This document shows, piece by piece, positions 22,704-34,700 of a stretch of 64,000 bases of DNA. Location: NCBI GenBank assembly GCA_034670405.1, contig JAXDDX010000117.1:124001-188000 (forward strand), written 5' to 3'. Every line of letters starts with the position of its first letter. The first letter of the stretch is position 1. The position numbers were made by a program, and so were the translations under genes. Below the pieces are notes generated by a model that was not told the origin of the DNA, made no database searches, and saw only the letters and a list, made by a program, of their open reading frames with translations. This stretch comes from Hoplostethus atlanticus. Taxonomy: Eukaryota; Chordata; Actinopteri; Trachichthyiformes; Trachichthyidae.

Positions 22704-25700
22704 CTGCAGACAGAGAGTGAATAAAACAGAGGAGAGAGGACGTATGGATCAATAGGTGACCCAGAAGGATGAGGACAGAGAGCTGGAAGGTCAAAATGCA
22801 CTGAGAGGGATCAGCGCTGCATGACCGAGCTGTAGGCATGCAGAAGTCTAGTCCTGTCGACACACTACAGCTCTAGAATGGCTTTACTATCTGATACATT
22901 TCAGCTGGTTAATACATCATCGGTGTCCATTTAATATCAGGTGTGATTTTTTTTTAAATTTAATGATTTAGACCAATTAGGTATTAGGTTAGGTGAAATA
23001 AATGTTCTCATCTCTTTTCATTATCAATCCTTTTATCAGTAGGCTGATGTCGAGGGTTCAGCATAGCCCTCAGCAACACTATCACGCCAGCATTCCTACT
23101 GTACTAAGTGGATTTGAAGATGATATGCATTATAGTATATGTGAAGATGATTTGATGTATGTTGTCAGTGGCTGGGCATTTTAGGCCATATACATACATG
23201 CATGGGGCCTCAATAACAAGGTTTTTACATATGTGATAGGTCATTTTTATGCAATTTCCGAACTTCAACACCCAGAATGATCACATTATTTTTCCACAAA
23301 AAAGGAGGTAAACTGATCCTTTCAATGCCAGAAACCCCATAATGCATTTGATGCTATATACATCATATACAAACATCATGTTGAAGTCTTATCTCTTCCT
23401 TTAATTGTAAGGCTTATTGCCCATGCTGGGCTAAATAAGCTGCGTGGAAAGTGATGAATGTGGTGAATGAGGCCTCACACTAATAAACACAAACTAATGT
23501 ACACATTGGAACATTTCTACAGGGATTTGCTTCCATTCAGCCACAAGAGCATTAGTGAGGTCGGGCACTGGTGTTCGGCAATTAGGCCTGGCTCACAGTC
23601 GGTGTTCCAATTCATCCTAAAAGTGTTCAATGAGGTTGAGGTCAGGACTCTGTGCAGGCCAGTCATGTTCTTCCACACCAATCTCGACAAACCATTTCTG
23701 TATGGACCTCCCTTTGTGTACGGGGACATTGCCATGCTGGAACAGGAAAGGGCCTTCCCCAAATTTGTTGGAAGTACAGAATCGTCTAGAATGTCATTGT
23801 ATGCTGTAGCATTAAGATTTCCCTTCACTGGAACTAGCCCAAACAATGAAAAACAGCCCCAGACCATTATTCCTCCTCCTTTCCCTCAGGCTATTTCAGT
23901 TTTTCACATATCAACACCAAATTTGGTACACAGCTAAAGGGGACCTAGATACACCAATGCTATATAAAAGGGCCCGATCCGATGAAAAACCTGTCCGCCA
24001 TTAACCAATGAACTTATAATAGTGCTTGGCCTAACACAAAATTGGCCATGGCTCATTGACTTTTTGTTCAATCAACAAACCTGGTAGATAGGCCCCCAAA
24101 CACATGTGCAAAAGCATGTTAAAATTGGCCTATGGTGCACATGGTTTAGAACCAAGTATTAGTCAAAGCCAAAAGTTTGGTCATGTTTGGTAGGTGTGGA
24201 ATATGAAAAAAATGCTCATAATTCAAGGTGGGTGTGCACAATCCCTATGAACCTTACTGTACGTGGTGTGCACATGCTTCCCAATAAAAGCAAACCCCAA
24301 GTTGCCAGTAGGGGGCACTATAGTTAAAAATCTGAATTTGAAAGACCATAACTTCCACACCGTAAATCCAATTGACATATAACTTTCAACACTTATTAAG
24401 CTGTCTTTGCTCTACAAATTTGCATCAAGGGTCATCAGGGTACGCCATAGTGTTGTTTTTTTCATACAGATTAAAAACCATTAACCACTGAATTTGAAAA
24501 TGGGTGTGACCTAACACACTTGAACAATAGCAATTGTGGATACCAGCTTTGAACAATATAAAACAAAATCAATAATATACAACAACAATATCTCTCAGTG
24601 GATACTAGCTTTGGGAACATCTGACTAAACATGAGTTGTGTTCGGAATGGTATATTAACATACCACATCTGATGAAAATAACTGACATTAACTGGTCTAG
24701 GTAGTGTGTCACCATTCACAGCAATGTTAATACATAAAAGGTCATTTTAATGGTTATTTTAATAGAACGTTATCGTCATGAAATTTGATGTGAGTGTCAA
24801 AATCGAATCTTGAACATTTCCATAAAGCACTCGACTCCATTTCATTTGGAAACTTTCCATTGCAAGAGATAATTTGCCCAGGGAAAAGTGTATTAACTTA
24901 AATAAGAAAGGAACATTTAAAATTTTAAATTTCTATACTGTGTTCAGCAGGAAATGATAGGTTGGATAGCTAAATGAGCTAAATTGCTTTGTGAAATTTG
25001 ACAATTTGATACTCACTCACTCAGCTGTTTCAATTTCCAATTATTTCAGATATTGTATAAGACATTGTACATTGCATAAAATGCAAGGGTGCCGATAATC
25101 TTGGCCAGAACCGTATGCCTTCTGTCATTATCTACTCAACCCCATGGCAGTGGAAATGAAATCTGTAAAAAGCTGCAAAAAAAATAAAAAAATGTCCCCT
25201 GTTAACTAGTATGGGTGAAGGTTGAGATGGAACTACGGGGGCTAACTCGCTCTGTGTTTGGTTGTCCTACAAACTTCAATTCAGTGAGTAGCTAATGACT
25301 GAATTTTCATTTTGGGGGAGGACTATTCCTTTAAACTCAGTGCCACAAAACTTTTAATTTTATTCTGAAATGTTTATCTGCATGTAAAGTTAGCTGCTGA
25401 TGATTGAGGGTTTACCTGCAGTTAGGTTAAATTTTCTCTGTATGTATATTATGCATATTCATAGTCTTCACAGAACCGGAAATTACAAAATCGCTGCCAT
25501 ATTGTTGACATGCATGACAACGACGTCACTTTGGTAGCACTGCAGGTGAGACTGTCAAACAAAGATTTGCCAATTTGGTGAATTAATCGAAGAGTAGCTA
25601 TGAAGAAAACATTGCTTTAATTGGACATCTGCATCCTTACATTGATTGATCAAGCTAGTCTAAGCGAGTCAAGAGTCAACATTACTGTTGTGTCAAAATT

Positions 25701-28700
25701 TGCATCTCCTAAAAATGTGTTTCCCTGGTGGTGTGTCCTTCATTTTGTCCTTGGTGTGTATTGTTGTTTTGCACAAGGGAATTATTGTGGAGGAAATAGA
25801 TTAACAAATGACAAGTAGACTAATGTATAGACTGACAACTTTCGTCAATGGTATCAATGGGAACAAGGCTAATCACCATTCATTATGAGGCAACTAGGTA
25901 GGTTACTTTTAGTACGCTACTTTAATTCTTTGAAATCCCATGAAATGTTTTAAAGGTTGCTTTACCGTTTGTAAAGCCAGTGATAGGAAACAATCCACAC
26001 AAATTTAAACGAATTTGTTCTCGTCATTCCTGGCGTGAAAACAAGATGAAGACACACTGCCAGTCTGGCTGTTAGCTGATGGCTAGGTAGAGATAGCTAT
26101 GGTTTCCAACACTTACGCTGTCACCTGGTTGTGACTAATTTCAACAATATGGCCGTGGCAATTTATATGATGCCAATACTATGGATATATATGTTTTTGA
26201 CTGAGGGTTTACCTGCAGGTAGGCCTGTTGGCAGCGCTGAACCAGCTGGTGGAAGGCAGGTGTCCGAAGGTGGGCGTGAATGTGGGCAGGGTTCAGTCTC
26301 TGCAGGGCATCCATGATGATCTCCTGCAGGACAAATGGACTCAAGACGCCCTTTGCTGCTCCTACACAGAACTGGTAGACATAGTTCACTCCTGGTAGGA
26401 GGAGAGGAGAGAATGAGATGAGGACAGGAGCAGAGAGGAGGAAAAGAGGAAAGGGGAGGAAGAGGGGAGGAGAGGAAGAGCAGAAGGAGAGTAAGTAAGT
26501 ACAATTTTATTTATATAGCATTTCTCTAGAAACAAATCTCAAAGTGCTTCACAGTGCATTTTAAAATCAAACAAATTCCACATCATAAAACAATTTCAAA
26601 GAACATTAGCAGGATAAATCAGAAGAAAACACATTACAGAAACATACAACATAACGAGCAACACAAAATCAAGAAAATTATCTTGTGTACAGATGGGTTT
26701 TGAGGCGTTTTTTAAAGCAGAGAACCGGTTCATCGATCTGATGCTTTGGGGGATGTGGTTCCACACTGCGAGCCAAGACCTCAAAGTCACGAACACCTTT
26801 TGATTTTACTTTGGACCTCGGGATTGTAAAGAAGCCCTGAGGTGTTATAAGGGCACAATAGCGCCGTAATATAAGACGGTGCCAGGCCATGCAATGCCTT
26901 ATAGGTAATTAGAAGGATTTTAAAAATCAATCCTGTATTCTACTGGTAACCAATGCAAGGAGGCCAGAATCGACGTGATATGAGACCTACAACTGGTCTT
27001 AGTCAAAAGCCTTGCTGCAGCATTTTGAACCAGTTGAAGCCGGGCCATAGGGAAGACACAGAAGGAAAAGATACAAAACAGTCAAACAGATACAATCATA
27101 CTGTAACTTTACAAGCCCTCACAGCCTGCAAGATCCAAATGCTCACACAGTTCAAATTCTAATCAGTGAAAATTCAATAGCAAAAAGATTGCCTATTGTA
27201 TTTAGTATGTCTGCATAAAATGTCTGTATGATGCTAAAAGAAAACATGACTGACTCTATACTAGACCTTCCCAGCAAGTCAATTAGCATTCAACCATCTA
27301 GAATCTTAAGCTGTGATGAGAGCTTGTCAATATTGTCACACACCAAAAATAAGATTACCATTAATATATGTATAGTATAATTTTTTTATTTAATTGGTGG
27401 GTGTGAATTTTAATTTATTAAAGAAAAAAAAATTCTTAAGAATCATAGGTGTGTTATTTGTCTCTGATGTAATGCACAGTATTTTGTCTTATGTTTTTAT
27501 TTTTTTTATTTTAACGTTTCATCAACCAATCTACCACTCAATAAATCCCTGCATCAAACAAATCATCCACTCATCTATTAATGGGTCCATAATCCATCTC
27601 TAGACTCACCTAGCCTTGCGGCCAGTCCTAGCAGCCATTTGACGTCCTCGGTGTAGGGTGGGCTACGGGAGAAGTTGTTGGGATGGTCGTTGTGAGCCCT
27701 CCTTCCCAGCATCTCCAATGCCAGCATTCCTTCACACACAGAAGAAAACATTCTCTAAACATTCTCTAAAATAAGTGATATTGTAATGTATTGTATTCTA
27801 TGTGTGAGATTGTAACATGACTTAAAAACTTTGAATACAAAACCACAAATGGCAAATGAATGTATTTGATGTTATAAGCTATAGTCACCATTTACCTTTT
27901 GTTAATCATTAAAAACACTTGCAGCCATTTTGTCAGTGTCCTGCAGAAAATCATGCCACAAGCTGCTGTACTTACTGACATATGAGGTACAACAAGACTT
28001 GCAAACTTGGCTGGCAACAATGGGCCTACCCCACTCTCAACTTAGCCAAGAACAAGCAATGTGTGCACTGTGCCTTTCTTGTCTCCTCGGCCGATGATCA
28101 ATGAACACTTAAATAAATGCACCCTGTGATCCTTACCAACTCTGTAGGCAGAATGCAGGTAGTGCAGGCCCTGTTGGCTGATTGGCTGGCTGTGCTGATC
28201 ATCCTCAACAGGAAAGGGAGTGCTGACCAATGAGGCGGGCTGGGAGGAGAGGGCAGGCAAAGAGGCTCCTTGCATGGCCTGGATGCTGGAGCCTGTGTGG
28301 ACACCACCTACTGAAAACAAAATAGAATACCACTCTATTTAACATTTACCAGTACGCACCAACTATCCTTGGTAGGGTGACATTTACCAATACAGACATT
28401 TACCGATAATGGCATGGAAATCAATATTTATTGACATGTTCAGGGCTCTATGTCTATGTCATGTCACTAGTGTGACGCATCTTTATGTATTTTGGATGTG
28501 TGGATGAAACCTTAAACGTGAGTGCATACATATGCCTGTATGCCAGCACAGACAGTCTGCACTATTTTGAGTGGTGGGATATTGGACACAAGAGGTTTGC
28601 CTTCTCCACATTCAAGACAGGCAGAGAGAGAAACCCAGAGTTCTGACCAGCCTACAGCTGAGGAGAGTGGGGCAGATGGGGCAGAGCAACAGGCAGGTGA

Positions 28701-31700
28701 AGGAACAGCAGAGGAGGCTAGTGGGGGCTGAAGAAGGGCAGCAGGAATGAGAAGTGAGGTGGGAAGGCAGGAAGATCATGGCACAGGGGGATTGGAGAAG
28801 GAGGTGGAGGATAGGTAAGAGGAGCTGGTAGATAAAGGGAAGGATGGGGGAGCAGGCGGGAGTGAGGGGGTGTGGTAGTAGGAGAACCAGGGCCAGTGAT
28901 AGGAATGGCAGGGAAGGGGGCTGAGGGGGGAAGAGACCCTGGCCCCTCCTTGACAGGAGATGAGGTAAGTGTAGGTGTGGGGGCAGGTGAGTTAAGTAGT
29001 TATAAGGGTGGGGCCCATCGTTGTGTAGGGCAGGTAGGAAGGAGTGGGAGTAGCGAGACAGGGAAGCGAAAGAAAGGGAAGGTTGAGGAACAAGCAGGAG
29101 AAGGGCTCTTATTCTGTGGAGGAAGGAGGGTTAGGGGACCAGTGTCACATTGCTGAGGCTGCTGGAGGGGGTTCATTCGGGAAGTGCTGGGTTTTCTGCC
29201 AGATGCTGTGAGGGACTGCCTGGTGATGCCATGGAGGGGGGGAAGTGCTGAGTTCCCTCTACTGAGGGTGTTAGCTGACACTGGGGGCCGGTAGTAGGAA
29301 GGTAGGCTTCTGTCTTTCTCTACTCCGAGCCTGGGGCAGTTTGGGCAGGCAGGGGGTAAGACCTTCACACACAGTATGTGTGAAGGTCTAGTGAGCACCA
29401 GTGGCAGGAAGTACTGGGTGAGGACGGTTTAGGTAGAGTGTCCTATACAAGCTGCCCCTTCCAAAGAGGTCAGGGGACGTGCATTGGAGGGTAGTACATG
29501 GGGCACTGACAACAAACTGCTTCCTGGTCCTGCTGGACCCAGGGATGGGAAATGCTTTTCCTTTTGTGGAATATCAGACACTGCAGTCCATCTGTTTCTG
29601 CAACATCATGTGTGCTGAGTGGAAGAAATGATTTTGAATTACGAATCATGTTTTTTTTTACTCTTGATTGCTGCTGCCAGGGACTTCATCACTTGGTTAT
29701 ACTACCAAGTGTATCACCCTATTTTAACCTACATAAACACCACAAGCTAGTGGTGTTATAGAAGACCTGTCTATCAACAGAAGATGGATTAACACAGTAA
29801 TCTAAACATGCACCCCTCAAATACAGAGAATGTAACTATTTTATATGTGACAAAACATAAAAATCGACAAGTAAATAACACAACCAACAGCAAAACAAAA
29901 AAGGGGGGCTATAGTGGGCTACACTAGTCCACTAGTTAGTGTTATTTTTTAAATTTGACATTAAATGGGAACCTTTTATTAAAACAAAAACTAAATTATA
30001 CACACGCACAAACACACACACAGAGCTTGTTGTCCTGACCTGCTACAGTGGTGCTGAGGGGCAGGTTGGTCTCGGTGTGGTAGGGATGGACGGCTATCTG
30101 AGTCATGGATGGAACAGGAACGCCAGGGAAGGTAACAGCAGTGGCTGCCATGGGCGGATGGGGGCCAGTGGCCACGGAGAATGGGTACTGGGCACCAATA
30201 AAAGCAGGGTGCATTCCCTGAGAAAGTAGACACACACCCACCCACACACACATACACAAACACTTAGCATAAGTGACCTTAACCCCAAAACAAAAGAGTG
30301 TGAGTAGGTGGCATGCACGATTTATTCCAAAACAGAGTGTATATAAAGATTTGCCTACAGTCATGCTTGAAAGTTTGTGAACCCTACAGGGGGGTGGTCA
30401 TTATTTCATACATATTATAGGAAGGAATAGAATTCCTCAAAATCCTTATCTAAACCTCAAATCATAATGAAGATGAGCATGCACAAATAAATGACACAGT
30501 TGCAAGTTTTTGAACCCTTTTGAATTACCTGCACTGCTGCATAAATGGCTCCTAGAATATGATATAGTCTGATCTTCATCTAAGTCATAACAATAGTAAA
30601 CAAAATGTGAGTTAACAAAAAAGCACACAAATTGTTTTTGCTGTTGCATGTTTTTTTGAACATTAATATCTCACCTGGACAGTATGTAAGTATGTAGAAC
30701 CTCTAGGATATGAGTTGACAAACAGTGAGATGATATTCTAGAGGTGTCCTGTCATATAAAATCCCCACAAAGTTTGGTTACCAACAGAGTCTACTCTCCA
30801 AAAAAATCAAGAGTCGTTGAGGTCTATAATGCTGTAAAAGGCTACAAAAGCATTTCAAAAGACTTTTTAGAAAATTGTTATTATTTCTAAAATTTAAAAA
30901 AAACAATTTCAACTTCAGTTTCTTTACCAGTGCTGAACATATGGCTTAAAGGAGAGGGAGTCATCAATTAAAATAGCTAGATATTTACACGATGAAACAG
31001 CCACAATCACCTTGCCCTAATAAATACTTCATACTTTTTTCAATCCAAGCTGTTTGTACGTTAACATGTCTTTATTGAACATATTGTTCAAATAGTGTTA
31101 TTTGTTAAATCATATTGTGTTAATCTATTTTTATGCCTTTTATGACGATCAGACCATATTTTATGAGCCATTTATACAGGAATGCAAGTAATTCAAAAGG
31201 ATACACAAACTTTTACTTTCTGTATACTTCCATTGTTTATTTAACAAAACTGGTTTATTTCACAAAAACAAAAAAGATCTGTGCAATGACTTGGACCAGT
31301 GGGTGGGCATCCATGTGCCATGGAGGGCCAAGAGTAGATGGAGGTTTTCACTCCAACCAAAGATTACACCAGGTGATTTCATTGATTAGTCCCTCCTCTT
31401 TGGTTTAAGGTATGCTGGTGTAGTCTTTGGTTGGAGTGAAAACCTGCATACCTGGCCCTCCATGGCACAATTGCCCACCCCTGAGTTGGAGTAAACGTCT
31501 CCTATAGCCATTGATTAGTCCCTGGAATCTTCCTTGGGGGATTTTCGCCCACTCCTGCTTACAGAACTCTGATAACTGAGTGAGGTTTGGGGGCTGTCTC
31601 ACATGAACAGCCCGCTTCAGGTCCTGCCACAGCACCTGCTACAGGACATTTGGCTTATCCAAAACTTTTTCGTCCTGAGCCAGTCTTTGTGGTAGACTTG

Positions 31701-34700
31701 GGATTTTTTAGAACGATGTCTACTTCTACACTGTCAGAAAAAAAGGGTTCATTAGGGTTCTATATAAAACATCAAGGTTCTATATAGAACCCTAAGGTTC
31801 TATATCCTCTACCAAAGAACCATTTGTCTAAAAAGGTTCTATAAAAATTCAGTAAAACAACAAAGAACCTTTTTTTAAAAAAAGCACAAACCACAAACTT
31901 GCGGTCTTTTGACTGTGAACGCGAGCCACTGTCTTCACAGAATGTCCACGAGCGAGGACAGTTCAGTGTCAACTGTCAAATATCAACTGGAAAACTGACC
32001 GCAATAGTTTCCAACGAACTAAAGGTGGGTACAACGTCTGACAGACTTTTTTAAATGGAAATAATATTTGTTGAGATATGCTATCTGTTTTCATCATGGT
32101 GTTTTAACTGGCGGCAAGTGTCGATAATGTTACATGTAACGTTACCTTAGCTTATTGTAAACTAACCTAGTTATCAACGTTGTCAGTTAACGTACTGTTA
32201 ATTCCCAACTAAGTTAGCTAGTTAGCTTGGTGATAGAACGTGTGGTTACAGATATCTCATTTCTCAAACATATAGCATTAAGATATCTAGTTTTTAGCAC
32301 TCTATTCAGGGGGTTATGATTTTAATTTCCAATTAATTTGCTTTATATACACAACTACACTTGTATTTTACTTATTTATAAGTATACTTTATGTTTTTTT
32401 CACAGTTTACCAAAATGTATTATCATGCTTAGCTTTAGTCTAATTTTGGTTCACTTGAAATAACCTTGGTAACCACAATTTTTTAATGTTGTACTTATTG
32501 TTTGTGTTTGTTGCAGATGCATCATGAAATAAGGTTGCGTTTGGCCAGGACTTGGAGCTAAATCTTCAAGATGCTCTCAATGTGATGACACCCAACATCA
32601 TAAGGGTGGCTCGTAGTGGGAGTGAGAGGGGCCTCCTGTCAAGCCTGCTGGGAACTGAGGCTAACAAAGATGGTATGTTACATCTTATCATACATCATAC
32701 ACTTGCACTCTCACACACACACACAATTGTATTCATAAAACTACATGGTTTTATGCAGAGATCATTTATTTCTTCTGAAATTTCAGACCTGCAAAGGAGC
32801 GCAGCAATCCTGATTCTGCCTGCCCTATTCAAGGAGAGCTCCAAGTTCCTTTACTGTTTAGATGAGGTATATGTTGAATCTTCACATTGTCATTGACATT
32901 TTGTTGTATTGTCAATTACCTATAGCTTGAATTCTATCAGGAGGTTCCTTAGATATGTTTCTTTTCCATAGGAACCAACAAGCTCATTCCCAACCATCAT
33001 CTTCTATGATGCAGGGAATCCCCTCCTTGCTTTGAAAGCATCCATAAAGATGGATGGAGTTGCCATCACAAGTGGAGAAATGGATGTGCCACAGGCTCTG
33101 CAGTGTCTGCTTGAGGTGTATTTCCTGTTTCGTATGGAGTACCAAGATGAAACACACACTGTCATTTATAGAACAAACTAGGAAATGGTAAGAAAAGAGT
33201 GTCTATTCCGGTGCTCAAAATGTACAATCATCTTTCACAGTGAATGATGGAATTGATGTAAATAGTAATTTTCAAGAAAGTGTTTGCCAAGATTAAAAAA
33301 CTTTAGCCTACTGTTCTTTTGTTTTTGCTGGTTGATTTTAATCTGTCACTCTATTCACTAACATTTATTGGTAATTTCAAATGTTGAGGATTGCCCAGTG
33401 ATATTTAAAATCTTAACTGAAATTTAAATTGTATTTTTATTTTATATGTGGTGCTGATATACTGTATTTTAATAACTGTGTGCATGGAATGTTTTGTTCA
33501 CTGTAATACTTTATATTGTGTAATGTAGCCTACTATTTGTGTATAGTAATGTTTTAGGTGCAACTACTTTTTGATGATCAATACAGTCAATTTGAAACCA
33601 CCTCTCTTCTCTTTTTCTTCAATCTACAATAGGTTGGTAGTGGCAAAGGGCTTACTGTATGTTATTGAAGTTTTAAATATTATAGGTTATTGGTTATTTT
33701 ATTTAAATTAGTAGTAGTAGTTAAATTAACTTCATATCAGGTAATTCTGTAGAATTATTAAAAATATGTGGCCAACCAAGGCAATAAGGCAATAAAAGGT
33801 TTGGGATATTGATTGAACCTTTAAAAGGTTCTATATAGAACCATTGTGTTTAGCATCAAAGAACCCCAAGGGTTCTTTTAAATGAACCCTCTGAAATGGT
33901 TCTATATAGAACCTTTTGAGGGTGCCAAATATGTACCAAGCTATAGAACCCTTAAAGGTTCTATATAGAACCACTTATTCTTTGTGATAGTGACTCTGCT
34001 TATAAGCAGAGTCACTATCAGGTTAAATGCTCTCCATCCAACTTCACCCAATTAGTTACTCGATACCCACGTGATGCAAAAGGTTCACTTTTTTTGCACT
34101 TGCACTAATTTCCTTTAACTATTTTTGTAAGAAACTGCAAAATAAATGCAACGTATTGGATGTGTTAGCAGAGCAGCTTGTATAAGTGCCCCTTCTGTTT
34201 CTCTTTTCTCTCCTACCAACTCCTCCATCGTCCACCTTTCAGATTTCTTCACCTTTCATTACTACCCCTACTGCAAATGAGACTGTTGAGGCCAAAAAAA
34301 AAACAATTATTATTATTGCAGAATAAATGATTGATCAATAAATTCTGACCTGTGGATAGGCAGCACTAGTCACAGGGAAGACAGTGGGTCGAGGGACATG
34401 TTGCAGAGGGTGTCCCAGGTATTGGGGGGTGCAGACAGTCGGGAGGTGAGCTTGAATGGTTGTGTAGGGGTGCAGGCCCTGACCATGGGGGTGAGCCATG
34501 GCCTGGCCGGGCATGGCGTGGGACTGGTAGATGGTGGAGCCCACGGAGATGACGGGCACCACTGCTGCTGCAGTCACTGAGGCTGTAACCGTGGCAACCC
34601 CTGCAGACTCCATGTTGGCCCCACTGTCGAGGATGCCACAGCCGGGCTCCGGGGGCCTCCTGCCTGAACCGCCGTTGGCCCCACAACGCCCAGAAACTTC

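Larger units (their letters stand above)
31729..33992 (+). mobile_element. 2.3-kb element bounded by GGTTCTATATAGAACC arrays, carrying a gene piece
   Basis: The left end CACTGTCAGAAA and right end TTTGTGATAGTG are imperfect inverted repeats. Next to each lie several copies of the palindrome GGTTCTATATAGAACC and variants (31748-31850 on the left, 33815-33975 on the right). Between them are a GC-richer stretch with a good splice donor at about 32020 (CTAAAG/GTGGGT) and three spliceable exons (32517-33181). No transposase and no clear target duplication are visible. It looks like a non-autonomous DNA element that has captured host gene sequence, inserted in zswim8 intron 14. Confidence 0.6.

Noticed and set aside
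29000..29398. 132-codon minus-strand open frame in intron 15
   Set aside because: It is a Pro/Ser low-complexity frame from the purine-rich tract, and zswim8 exons w15 and w16 join in phase without it.
31405..31635. Possible extra zswim8 exon on the minus strand
   Set aside because: The reading is a Tc1-like transposase C-terminus, and the known exons on either side already join in phase.
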